A stretch of DNA of 41,087 nt from NCBI GenBank assembly GCA_944326135.1, contig CALVCU010000014.1, positions 1-41,087 of the forward strand, read 5' to 3'. This document shows, one piece after another, positions 6,361-13,197 of the stretch (positions are counted from its first letter, which is position 1; each line of letters opens with the position of its first letter). A model generated the notes under the pieces. It ran no database searches. It was not told the DNA's origin and saw only the letters and a list, made by a program, of their open reading frames with translations. The DNA comes from an uncultured Ligilactobacillus sp. Its GTDB lineage: Bacteria > Bacillota > Bacilli > Lactobacillales > Lactobacillaceae. The position numbers and the translations under genes are program-made.

Positions 6361-7314
6361 ATGAAAATTACGCAAATTAATGGTGCAAGAGGTCTAATTA
6401 TCAAATCATCAATAAAAAATGCTATTATTGACTCTGATGTAGAAAATGCTAGTGCTTTTGATGATGTTATCGTTACGCATTTATCATTAGATACTTTAAA
6501 CATTATACAAAATAATTCTAATAAATTTCGAAGAATAAACTTGAGTCATGATTTAATGCTTTTATTACAAAAATTATGGCGTTATAATATTATTTCTCGT
6601 CCAAACGTAATGCCAAATTTTCGGATTTTACCTACTGGATACAAAACAAAATTAGGATTAGAATTTAATATCACTGCATATGACAATGATGATGGCTTAA
6701 TTGGATCTATTGCAATTATAATTGAGGATACTGCTTCTGGTGAAAAATTAGGATACGTTCCAAATTTTATTACTCAAGGACAATATAAAAATAGAATTAA
6801 AAAATGGAAACGAATGTTTCGTGATGCAAATTTAACTCAATTTACATCTTTTAATAGTAATATCAATCCAGATACTACCGCAACGCAGGTTAATTATTCA
6901 GAAAAAAGTTTTTCTGAAAATTTACCTTCTTTATTTTCTGACCTAACTTTACTTCAATCATGGTTAAAGCCATTTAATCCAACACGATTAAATGAAATTA
7001 ATGATTATTCTTTAAAACAAGATCAACCAATAATCTGGCAATGCAAAAGCGCAAAGTTATTAAATTATTATTTTCCAGATAATGATTTTTATTATATTGA
7101 TGATGGTTCAGAGATTAATGAGAAACAAAAGAATCACTTAATATGTTATACAAAAGATGAAATAAAAAAAGATATGTTAGTTGAAAAAAAAGATCCAACA
7201 CCGTTAATAAATCAAATTGATATTTATGCTAGAAAATTTAAACATTCGTTACCACAAAGCGATTTTTCAGACATTGTTAAAATGATTAAAGCACAAGAAA
7301 CATATATGATTTAA
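6361..7314 (+). CDS. Metallo-beta-lactamase-fold protein lacking metal ligands
   Basis: This 317-residue protein reads like a member of the metallo-beta-lactamase superfamily whose active site has decayed. A strand ending in DDVIVTH leads into T39-H40-L-S42-L-D44-T45, the position of the usual HxHxDH metal motif, so the first His and the Asp remain while the second and last His are Ser and Thr. Further on, a DGLIGSIAIIIED strand pair and KLGYVPNF take the place where active enzymes have a GY-x-x-D metal-bridging aspartate, which is missing. Beyond about residue 215 the protein diverges. It is probably a non-catalytic or structural member; this fold assignment is by pattern, not by search. It lies 22 bases after the dipeptidase and 20 before a 70-residue unknown. 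Confidence 0.6.
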   Translation: MKITQINGARGLIIKSSIKNAIIDSDVENASAFDDVIVTHLSLDTLNIIQNNSNKFRRINLSHDLMLLLQKLWRYNIISRPNVMPNFRILPTGYKTKLGLEFNITAYDNDDGLIGSIAIIIEDTASGEKLGYVPNFITQGQYKNRIKKWKRMFRDANLTQFTSFNSNINPDTTATQVNYSEKSFSENLPSLFSDLTLLQSWLKPFNPTRLNEINDYSLKQDQPIIWQCKSAKLLNYYFPDNDFYYIDDGSEINEKQKNHLICYTKDEIKKDMLVEKKDPTPLINQIDIYARKFKHSLPQSDFSDIVKMIKAQETYMI

Positions 7315-7334
7315 GTTTCAGAGAAGGTTTTATT

Positions 7335-7547
7335 ATGAATTTAGAAAAAATATTAATCAAGCATGCTCCTTCAAATAGGCCGTGTGGCATCCGAAATATT
7401 GAAACAATTGAAGAGATAAAAAATGAAAGTGGCTTAAATATTTCTGCATTAGCAGAAGCATTAAACGAATTACCTGGTGTGAAAACAATTGGTGGTAGTA
7501 ATGAAATCGCATGTATTGAAATTGGAAAAGAATTTCCAACTAAATAA
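7335..7547 (+). CDS. Small hypothetical protein, 70 residues
   Basis: The ORF starts at ATG 7335 after a GAGAAGG site and stops at TAA 7547, exactly where a strong terminator begins. The product is soluble, mildly acidic and probably mixed alpha/beta, with a central helical NISALAEALNELPG segment that resembles a short HTH-like or dimerising helix pair. I do not recognise the family. It is the last gene of the run that starts with the dipeptidase. Good start signals and tight spacing make it a real gene. Confidence 0.65.
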   Translation: MNLEKILIKHAPSNRPCGIRNIETIEEIKNESGLNISALAEALNELPGVKTIGGSNEIACIEIGKEFPTK

Positions 7548-7581
7548 AAAAGAAGTATGATTTTCCTCATACTTCTTTTTT
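7547..7581 (+). terminator. Terminator after the dipeptidase gene run
   Basis: AAAAAGAAGTATGA (7547-7560) and TCATACTTCTTTTTT (7567-7581) form a perfect stem with a six-base loop, T-rich on both strands. Confidence 0.85.
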
Positions 7582-7666
7582 ATAAAGCAATGAATCTGAT
7601 CATTTTAAAATTTTATAACAAATTAAGTAACAAATAATGTATCCTACACTAAAGAGGTGATGTTAT

Positions 7667-7921
7667 ATGCATATCCCACATTGTAAAAACAAGGGGAAAA
7701 TTTTATCTGCAATTGTAAAAATTCCCTTTGCATGTAATGTATTTTTATTAGATTATAATAACTTAAAAAATTATTTTGATGGCTCAGAATATGTATTTTA
7801 TGGAGGTAGATTTATTTTTAGTCCTGCCAGAGTGTCCGTCAATCAACCAGGAATTTGGTACTTACTTGTAAACGATGGAGAATGTGACAGTAGATACTCA
7901 TATTGCTGGGAACAAAATTAA
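7667..7921 (+). CDS. DUF1883-type small protein
   Basis: The 84-residue protein starts at ATG 7667 behind AGAGGTG. It matches by eye the pattern of the DUF1883 domain: a strand with V-x-L-x-D, then N-x-x-NY-x-x-G (residues 31-39), a YGG (45-47), an SP pair (52-53) and a final G-x-W-x-x-x-V strand (62-69). The domain is a small beta-rich unit, often fused to signalling or TIR-type domains elsewhere, and of unknown function. Here it stands alone with its own hairpin terminator. Three of the cysteines (6, 23 and one near the end) are not part of the domain pattern. No signal peptide is visible. Confidence 0.65.
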   Translation: MHIPHCKNKGKILSAIVKIPFACNVFLLDYNNLKNYFDGSEYVFYGGRFIFSPARVSVNQPGIWYLLVNDGECDSRYSYCWEQN

Positions 7922-7925
7922 CAAC

Positions 7926-7963
7926 AATCACAAATTTGTAAACTTCTTTGCAAATTTGTGATT
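7926..7963. terminator. Perfect 13-bp inverted repeat after the DUF1883 gene
   Basis: AATCACAAATTTG (7926-7938) pairs fully with CAAATTTGTGATT (7951-7963) across a 12-base loop. The following bases are A/T-rich rather than a clean T run, so it may terminate weakly or protect the 3' end. Confidence 0.55.
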
Positions 7964-7972
7964 ATTTATATT

Positions 7973-8005
7973 AAAAAAAGCTCCATTCCTATAAGGAATA
8001 GAGCT
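7973..8005 (-). terminator. Terminator of tsf
   Basis: On the minus strand AGCTCTATTCCT pairs with AGGAATGGAGCT (plus 7979-8005) around a 3-base loop and is followed by a seven-T tract. It lies 15 bases past the tsf stop. Confidence 0.85.
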
Positions 8006-8019
8006 AATAATTAAATAGA

Positions 8020-8895
8020 TTATTTAATTTGTGACATAACTTCGTCTACAAAGTTATTTTCTTGTTTTTCGATACCTTCACCGACTTCATAACGGTAAAA
8101 TGCTTTAACTTTACCACCCTTTGAAGCTACATATTTAGCAACTGTTTGGTCACCATCTTTAACAAATGGTTGATCATCCAATGAAATTTCTGAGAAGAAC
8201 TTGTTTAAGCGACCTTCAACCATTTTTTCAATGATTTTTTCTGGCTTACCTTCATTTTTAGCTTCTTCTGTTAAAACTTCTTTTTCGTGAGCAACTTCAT
8301 CTGCTGGCACTTGGTCACGATTTACATATTTAGGATTGATAGCTGCAACGTGCATTGCTACATCCTTTGCAGTAGCTTCGTCTGCACCTTCTAAAACAGC
8401 TAAAACAGCAATACGTCCACCGTCATGTAAGTATGAACCAAAGTTATCATTATCTGATTTTTCAATTACTTCAAAACGACGTAATGTAATCTTTTCACCG
8501 ATAACTTGTGTAGCTTCAATGAATTCATCGTTTAAAGTACCTTTTTCTGTTTTAATTTCTAATGCGGCTTCTACATTAGCTGGTTTTGCATCAGCAATTA
8601 CTTCACCTGTGTGCTTTACTAATGCTTGGAATTTATCGTTTTGAGCAACAAAGTCTGTTTCTGCATTTACTTCAACGATTGCAGCTGTGTTACCTTTAAC
8701 AACAACACTTGCTAAACCTTCAGCAGCTACACGATCACTCTTCTTTGCAGCTTTTGCAATACCTTTTTCACGTAAAAAGTCAATAGCTTTATCCATGTCG
8801 CCATCAACAGCAACTAAAGCTTTTTTAGCGTCCATCATACCAACGCCTGTTTTATCACGTAATTCTTTAACTTGTTGTGCAGAAATTTTTGCCAT
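8020..8895 (-). CDS. tsf: Elongation factor Ts
   Basis: EF-Ts (291 residues) is the nucleotide exchange factor that releases GDP from EF-Tu in translation. The N-terminal UBA-like region carries the family signature [16 protein letters not shown] (about 12-27), followed by the [16 protein letters not shown] stretch (39-54) and the core with [12 protein letters not shown]. It starts at ATG 8895 behind AGGAGG. It follows rpsB on the same strand, with an intrinsic terminator between them that would let EF-Ts be made at a different level from S2. Downstream the usual pyrH and frr genes are missing; a hairpin ends the unit. Confidence 0.98.
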   Translation of the reverse strand: MAKISAQQVKELRDKTGVGMMDAKKALVAVDGDMDKAIDFLREKGIAKAAKKSDRVAAEGLASVVVKGNTAAIVEVNAETDFVAQNDKFQALVKHTGEVIADAKPANVEAALEIKTEKGTLNDEFIEATQVIGEKITLRRFEVIEKSDNDNFGSYLHDGGRIAVLAVLEGADEATAKDVAMHVAAINPKYVNRDQVPADEVAHEKEVLTEEAKNEGKPEKIIEKMVEGRLNKFFSEISLDDQPFVKDGDQTVAKYVASKGGKVKAFYRYEVGEGIEKQENNFVDEVMSQIK

Positions 8896-8950
8896 AGAAC
8901 TACATCCTCCTAAATAAAATTTTATTTAAATAATAAATAATTAACATTCT

Positions 8951-8996
8951 AAAAAACTGTCTCAAAACAAAAGGCTTTGCGCCCACTTTGAGACAG
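8951..8996 (-). terminator. Intrinsic terminator between rpsB and tsf
   Basis: CTGTCTCAAA (8957-8966) pairs with TTTGAGACAG (8987-8996), and on the minus strand six T residues follow. Transcription from rpsB must read through it to reach tsf unless tsf has its own promoter, so it may act as a partial terminator. Confidence 0.75.
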
Positions 8997-9010
8997 CCAT
9001 TTATTAAAAA

Positions 9011-9805
9011 CTATTCAGCATCTGTATCGTTGTCGCCTTCAACAGCTTCTACGATATCTTCGATTGAATCTACTTGTTCGTCATCATCAACGAATGTTTC
9101 CACGTCAACGTCCACTTCATCTTCACCTTGACGACCTTCAATAATTGCATCGGCCATCTTTGAAGTAATTAAACGTACGGCACGAATTGCATCATCGTTT
9201 GATGGAATCTTAACATCGATTTCATCTGGATCAGCATTTGTATCAACCATAGCTACGATAGGAATATTTAATTTTTGAGCTTCCTTAACAGCAATACGTT
9301 CTTTGCGAGGATCTACGATGAAGATTACATCTGGGATACGAGGCATATCTTCAATACCACCAAGGAATTTTTGAAGACGATCGCGTTCTTTAACTAATAA
9401 AGCAACTTCTTTCTTTGGAAGACGTTCAAATGTTCCGTCTTCTTCCATCTTCTTGATATCCTTTAAACGTTTGATACGTTTTTGAATTGTATTCCAGTTT
9501 GTCAATGTACCACCTAACCAACGATGGTTAACGTAATATTGACCTGCACGTTTTGCTTCTTCTTCAATAGCATCTTGTGCTTGTTTCTTTGTACCAACAA
9601 ATAAAATTACACCATCATCAGCTGCAGCATCTTTCATAAAATCATAAGCTTGATCAATTAACTTAACTGTTTTTTGTAAGTCAATGATATAGATACCATT
9701 ACGTTCTGTGAAGATGTATTTCTTCATCTTAGGGTTCCAACGACGTGTTTGGTGTCCAAAATGTACACCAGCTTCAAGTAATTGTTTCATTGTAATAACT
9801 GACAT
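9011..9805 (-). CDS. rpsB: 30S ribosomal protein S2
   Basis: S2 (264 residues) joins the small ribosomal subunit late and is needed for S1 and mRNA binding. The family signature at the start (residues 5-26, with [19 protein letters not shown]) and the [12 protein letters not shown] motif (about 92-103) are plain. The C-terminal 40 residues are an acidic tail rich in Asp, Glu and Val, longer than in Bacillus but common in lactobacilli. It starts at ATG 9805 behind GGAGG and is preceded by a leader of about 105 bases with a strong promoter. It is the first gene of the rpsB-tsf pair. Confidence 0.98.
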   Translation of the reverse strand: MSVITMKQLLEAGVHFGHQTRRWNPKMKKYIFTERNGIYIIDLQKTVKLIDQAYDFMKDAAADDGVILFVGTKKQAQDAIEEEAKRAGQYYVNHRWLGGTLTNWNTIQKRIKRLKDIKKMEEDGTFERLPKKEVALLVKERDRLQKFLGGIEDMPRIPDVIFIVDPRKERIAVKEAQKLNIPIVAMVDTNADPDEIDVKIPSNDDAIRAVRLITSKMADAIIEGRQGEDEVDVDVETFVDDDEQVDSIEDIVEAVEGDNDTDAE

Positions 9806-9912
9806 TACAATACCTCCAAAATAGTTTGTTCCTCCCCTATGTTCAATTGATTCAGAACTCTTAGAGCACCTCCGAATCTATCGCATAAGGTGTGAATTGT
9901 GTAAAAACACTT
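9806..9912 (-). promoter_or_regulatory. rpsB 5' leader, candidate autoregulatory RNA
   Basis: The transcript leader of about 105 bases holds GC-richer segments than the surrounding DNA. CACCTTATGCGATAGATTCGG-type sequence can fold with a following GGAGGTG, and GATTC can pair with GAATC further on. The leader also contains several extra purine-rich, SD-like runs (GGGGAGG and TTTGGAGG). Ribosomal protein operons commonly use such leaders for feedback by the encoded protein. I did not match it to a named Rfam class. Confidence 0.4.
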
Positions 9913-9917
9913 CTTTA

Positions 9918-9946
9918 AGTATAATAAATAATCATAAAAAAAGCAA
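9918..9946 (-). promoter_or_regulatory. rpsB promoter
   Basis: On the minus strand TTGCTT (9941-9946) and TATACT (9918-9923) are separated by 17 bases, a strong housekeeping sigma-A promoter. Confidence 0.75.
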
Positions 9947-9989
9947 TATTATTTTAATTAATAAGAATTTTATATCTTAAATAATGATT

Positions 9990-10271
9990 TTATTTTTTTA
10001 GATATTTTTCAGGAACACCATTTTCTAATAAGAAATTTTCTTTTTTCTTTCTAGATTGATGTTTAAATGCATATTCTGCCTTTAAAGCCTCAGATTTTGT
10101 ATTAAATTGTTTATAAAAAATTAATTTTACAGGACGCCTAGTTTTGGTATATTTAGCGCCATTACCACTATTATGTTTTTTTATTCTTTTTTTTAGATCA
10201 TTGGTATACCCACCATAAAATGTGCGATCTGAACATAATAACACATACATAAAGTATTTACTTTCTTCCAT
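9990..10271 (-). CDS. GIY-YIG domain protein, YazA/UPF0213 type
   Basis: This 93-residue protein is a single GIY-YIG nuclease-like domain as in the YazA/YhbQ (UPF0213) family. The two beta-strand motifs are MYVLL (in place of GIY) and FYGGYTND (YIG), and the helix carries the conserved arginine in [22 protein letters not shown] follows, as in the family. The start, ATG 10271, lies within the end of the upstream methyltransferase gene (14-base overlap), with AAGGAA as ribosome site, so it is translationally coupled. The same gene pair (yabB-yazA) occurs in Bacillus. The in vivo substrate is unclear. Confidence 0.9.
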   Translation of the reverse strand: MEESKYFMYVLLCSDRTFYGGYTNDLKKRIKKHNSGNGAKYTKTRRPVKLIFYKQFNTKSEALKAEYAFKHQSRKKKENFLLENGVPEKYLKK

Positions 10272-11007
10272 AAAGCATTTCCTTTACTTCATCAGTATAT
10301 TCATCTTTATTGTAAATAAAAATCGGTGCTAAAAATTTCATTCCATCTATTTTTCCGTCTTTAATTGCTTCAATTAACACCATATTTGCTTCTCTTTCTC
10401 GTTTTGGATGAACTAGTTTTATTCTTTTAGGCGCTAATCGATTATTTTTCATTGTTTCTAATATTTCTAATAAGCGATCAGGACGATGAACTAAATATAA
10501 TTTTCCCCCCGTCTTTAACATTCCACTACTAACAGAAATTACCTGTTCTAATGTTACAGCAATTTCATGTCTTGCAATTGCCAAATATTTATTTGGATTT
10601 TTTTTACTATTTGATGAAGCTTTAAAATATGGAGGATTACATGTTACAATGTCGTATGAATCTTTTTTTAAAATTGAATCTATACTATTTAAATCTTCGT
10701 TATAAACTGTAATTTTATTTTCTAAATCATTTAACTTAACACTGCGCAAAGCCATATCTGCTAACCGATTTTGAATTTCTACCTCATCAATTTTTCCCTT
10801 AAATATTTTACTAATAAAAAGACCAACAGCACCATTACCTGCACATAAATCTAGTGCTTTTTTATTATTTTTAAAGCTCGGCTTTACAAAATTTGCTAAT
10901 AAAACAGCATCAAGCGAAAAAGAGAATACACTCGAACTTTGAATAATTTTCACATCTTGTGCATATAATTGATCAATTCGTTCATCTTCATATAATTTAA
11001 TATCCAT
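10258..11007 (-). CDS. N6-adenine methyltransferase, YabB/TrmN6-like
   Basis: The 249-residue enzyme is a class I SAM-dependent methyltransferase of the YabB/YfiC (TrmN6) type, which methylates adenine in tRNA in the E. coli relative. The SAM-binding motif is [14 protein letters not shown] (about 48-61) and the catalytic NPPY motif is at [10 protein letters not shown] (about 122-131). The N-terminus (DERIDQL) is also typical. It starts at ATG 11007 behind GAGGAAA and overlaps the GIY-YIG gene by 14 bases. It is divergent from plsC. Which tRNA is its target in this organism is not shown by sequence. Confidence 0.9.
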   Translation of the reverse strand: MDIKLYEDERIDQLYAQDVKIIQSSSVFSFSLDAVLLANFVKPSFKNNKKALDLCAGNGAVGLFISKIFKGKIDEVEIQNRLADMALRSVKLNDLENKITVYNEDLNSIDSILKKDSYDIVTCNPPYFKASSNSKKNPNKYLAIARHEIAVTLEQVISVSSGMLKTGGKLYLVHRPDRLLEILETMKNNRLAPKRIKLVHPKREREANMVLIEAIKDGKIDGMKFLAPIFIYNKDEYTDEVKEMLYGRK

Positions 11008-11098
11008 ATTTTTTCCTCGTTAAATAAAAATAAACTTGCAACTTTGAATAATTTTTTGCATACTAAAGCATGTATAAAATTATGAAAGGAGTCTTTTA

Positions 11099-11725
11099 AT
11101 GTTTTACAACTTTATGCGAAGAGTTGTGGCATTTTTAGTCCGCATTTTAAATGGGAAAATTACAATTTTAAATAAAGATAAATTACCACAGGGCAATTAC
11201 ATTCTAGTAGGACCACATCGAACATGGTTTGATCCGTTATTTTTTGCACTTGCTGCATCGCCCAAACAATTTGCCTTTATGGCTAAAAAAGAACTCTTTA
11301 AAAATCCTATTTTAAAATTTATTTTAAAAAATGCAAATGCATTTCCAGTTGATCGTGAAAATCCAAAACCATCTGCAATAAAAATTCCAGTAAAGTGGCT
11401 ACGAAATCGGGATATATCATTAATTATGTTTCCATCTGGAACTCGTCATTCACAAGCTATGAAGGGTGGCGTAACTTTAATATCAAAAATGGCAAATGTC
11501 CCCATTGTCCCTGCAGTTTATCAAGGACCATTAACTTTTAAATCGTTACTTTCACGTAAAAAAACTGTAGTTGCTTTTGGTGATCCAATTTATATTGATC
11601 GAAAAACAAAACTCACAGACGAAAACCAAAAGAAGGTAATTAAACAAATGGAACAGGCATTTAATAAATTAGATAATGAAATTGATCCAAATTTTGTATA
11701 TATTGATCCTTCTTCTAAAAAATAA
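11099..11725 (+). CDS. plsC: 1-acyl-sn-glycerol-3-phosphate acyltransferase
   Basis: PlsC (208 residues) adds the second acyl chain to lysophosphatidic acid at the membrane, giving phosphatidic acid. The acyltransferase block I reads PHRTWFDPL (the HxxxxD pair, about 39-47), and block III reads MFPSGTRH, with Ser where many family members have Glu. Block IV, VPIVPA, follows. A hydrophobic N-terminal segment fits peripheral or integral membrane association. It starts at ATG 11099 behind AAAGGAG and ends in a strong terminator. It stands alone, divergent from the methyltransferase gene. Confidence 0.92.
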   Translation: MFYNFMRRVVAFLVRILNGKITILNKDKLPQGNYILVGPHRTWFDPLFFALAASPKQFAFMAKKELFKNPILKFILKNANAFPVDRENPKPSAIKIPVKWLRNRDISLIMFPSGTRHSQAMKGGVTLISKMANVPIVPAVYQGPLTFKSLLSRKKTVVAFGDPIYIDRKTKLTDENQKKVIKQMEQAFNKLDNEIDPNFVYIDPSSKK

Positions 11726-11736
11726 ATTTAAATAAA

Positions 11737-11781
11737 TATAAAATGAGAGACTTTGACAATGTCATGGTCTCTCATTTTATA
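11737..11781. terminator. Bidirectional terminator between plsC and the YneF gene
   Basis: TATAAAATGAGAGAC (11737-11751) pairs fully with GTCTCTCATTTTATA (11767-11781), a 15-bp stem with T-rich flanks in the plus direction and a shorter one in the minus direction. Confidence 0.8.
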
Positions 11782-11809
11782 TAGTAAAATTAACTATTTA
11801 TATTAAGAA

Positions 11810-12049
11810 TTACTTTTTCTTATTGTTTTCTTTTGCATAACTAGCCTTCATTGAAGTCATCATTTGATTAATTTTTCTTTGTGAAGGCTTTTGTCCCATT
11901 TGAAGCATCATAGTTCTAAGCATTTGTTCATTAAATGGTGGGTTCTTTTTTAAATAGTTTTCAAGATATTTCTTTGCAACAAAAAAGCCACCAATAAAAC
12001 CAGCAATTGCTCCAAGTACAACAAATAAAATTACAAATCCTGTTGACAA
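11810..12049 (-). CDS. UPF0154 (YneF-type) small membrane protein
   Basis: The 79-residue protein has one N-terminal membrane helix (about 4-24) and a basic, helical tail with [21 protein letters not shown], a pattern shared by the YneF family across Firmicutes. The start is TTG 12049: it lies eight bases after AAGGAGG and no ATG fits. The family is widely conserved next to lexA and the YnzC-type gene, as here. Its function is unknown. Confidence 0.9.
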   Translation of the reverse strand: MSTGFVILFVVLGAIAGFIGGFFVAKKYLENYLKKNPPFNEQMLRTMMLQMGQKPSQRKINQMMTSMKASYAKENNKKK

Positions 12050-12132
12050 GATTTAGTCCTCCTTACAAATAACATATAATTAATTTTAGCGAAAAAATTA
12101 TAAAAAATAAAGGACTCTTAACAAAAAACTAA

Positions 12133-12402
12133 TTAGTCATCACGCAGTCCACGCTTACGTTGTATTTCCTTAACTTTTTCAGGAGTTACTTCATTACCAT
12201 TTTCATCATATACTTGAAGCATTTCGATTTGACTACGAAAGTTATTTTTAAAAGTTGCAAGATATTTTTTGTATAATTCTTTTTGTTCTGCTGCTTCTTC
12301 TTCAGTTAAACCTTCATTTTTCTTTTTATGTGAAAGTTCATTGATTCTTTCGATTAATTCATCTGAAATCTTACCATTTTTTTGTTCCTTGTTTTCAGAC
12401 AT
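12133..12402 (-). CDS. DUF896 / YnzC-type protein
   Basis: The 89-residue, highly charged protein matches the DUF896 (UPF0291) family, short helical hairpin proteins found next to lexA in many Firmicutes. Recognisable elements are ERINELSHKKK, the E-x-x-EQKELY helix with LYKKYL, and FRSQIEM. An N-terminal extension of about 10 residues and a C-terminal tail (RKRGLRDD) flank it. It starts at ATG 12402 behind GAGGAGG and has its own promoter (12436-12464) next to the LexA box. The Bacillus yneB-ynzC neighbourhood is SOS-linked; whether this gene is damage-inducible here is inference. Confidence 0.9.
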   Translation of the reverse strand: MSENKEQKNGKISDELIERINELSHKKKNEGLTEEEAAEQKELYKKYLATFKNNFRSQIEMLQVYDENGNEVTPEKVKEIQRKRGLRDD

Positions 12403-12435
12403 TTTAATCCTCCTCTCAATCGAATTTACTAGTAT

Positions 12436-12464
12436 ATTTTACATAAATATACTTTTTTAATCAA
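12436..12464 (-). promoter_or_regulatory. Promoter of the YnzC-type gene
   Basis: On the minus strand TTGATT (12459-12464) and TAAAAT (12436-12441) are 17 bases apart. The LexA box lies 8 bases upstream of this -35 element. Confidence 0.65.
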
Positions 12465-12471
12465 CCAAAAA

Positions 12472-12485
12472 CGAACTTTTGTTTG
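12472..12485. promoter_or_regulatory. LexA (SOS) operator
   Basis: CGAACTTTTGTTTG matches the Gram-positive LexA consensus CGAACnnnnGTTYG at every fixed position. It overlaps the likely -35 of lexA (TTGTTT 12479-12484, with TATGAT 12501-12506 as -10) and adjoins the divergent YnzC promoter, so LexA binding would repress its own gene and could affect both directions. Confidence 0.9.
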
Positions 12486-12542
12486 TACTTAAAAAAAAAT
12501 TATGATAATATCAAACTAATATAAGATTAACGAGGTAACATT

Positions 12543-13166
12543 ATGGCAAAATCAATTGAAGAACGTCAAATGAAAGTCCTTCGTTTTATCTATGAAACCG
12601 TTCAAAAGAAGGGATATCCTCCTACTGTACGTGAAATTGGCGAAGCAGTAAATTTATCATCTACATCGACTGTGCATGGTCACTTAACACGCTTAAGTAA
12701 TCGTGGTTTTATTACAAAAGATCCAACAAAACCACGTGCAATTGAAGTGACTGATGCAGGAGTAGAGGCATTAGGCGTAACTAAAAAATCAAATGTTATT
12801 CCTATTATTGGAACTGTGACAGCAGGACAACCTATTTTAGCAGTGGAACAAACTAGCGATTATTTCCCGCTGCCACCTAATTTTGAATCTGCAGATGATT
12901 TATTTATGCTTACAATTCGTGGTGAAAGTATGATAAATGCTGGAATTTTAAATGACGACAAAGTAATTGTTCGAAAACAAACTTTTGCAGATAACGGAGA
13001 TATTGTTATCGCAATGAATAACCAAAATGAAGCTACATGTAAACGTTTCTTCAAAGAAAAAAATCATTATCGTTTACAACCTGAAAATGATATGATGGAT
13101 CCTATAATTTTAAGTCATGTAACTATTTTAGGAAAAGTCATTGGGCTTTATCGTGATAGCATTTAA
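12543..13166 (+). CDS. lexA: LexA repressor of the SOS response
   Basis: LexA (207 residues) binds SOS operators as a dimer and is inactivated by self-cleavage helped by RecA filaments. The N-terminal winged HTH (about 1-72) has the recognition region [20 protein letters not shown]. The C-terminal S24 protease domain carries the Ala94-Gly95 cleavage site (VTAGQP), Ser129 (RGESM) and Lys167 (TCKRFF), so it should be autocleavable. ATG 12543 follows GAGGT. A perfect LexA box lies 58 bases upstream and gives autoregulation. An efficient terminator ends it, shared with recN on the other strand. Confidence 0.98.
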   Translation: MAKSIEERQMKVLRFIYETVQKKGYPPTVREIGEAVNLSSTSTVHGHLTRLSNRGFITKDPTKPRAIEVTDAGVEALGVTKKSNVIPIIGTVTAGQPILAVEQTSDYFPLPPNFESADDLFMLTIRGESMINAGILNDDKVIVRKQTFADNGDIVIAMNNQNEATCKRFFKEKNHYRLQPENDMMDPIILSHVTILGKVIGLYRDSI

Positions 13167-13197
13167 AAAACCTAAGGTTAATTCCTTAGGTTTTTTT
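13165..13197. terminator. Bidirectional terminator between lexA and recN
   Basis: AAAAAACCTAAGG (13165-13177) and CCTTAGGTTTTTTT (13184-13197) form a stem with a 6-base loop and T runs on both strands. It also ends the long efp-to-recN gene row. Confidence 0.88.

Noticed and set aside
8336-8917. Plus-strand ORFs inside tsf
   Set aside because: They are opposite-strand shadows of the tsf reading frame, without ribosome sites or family resemblance.
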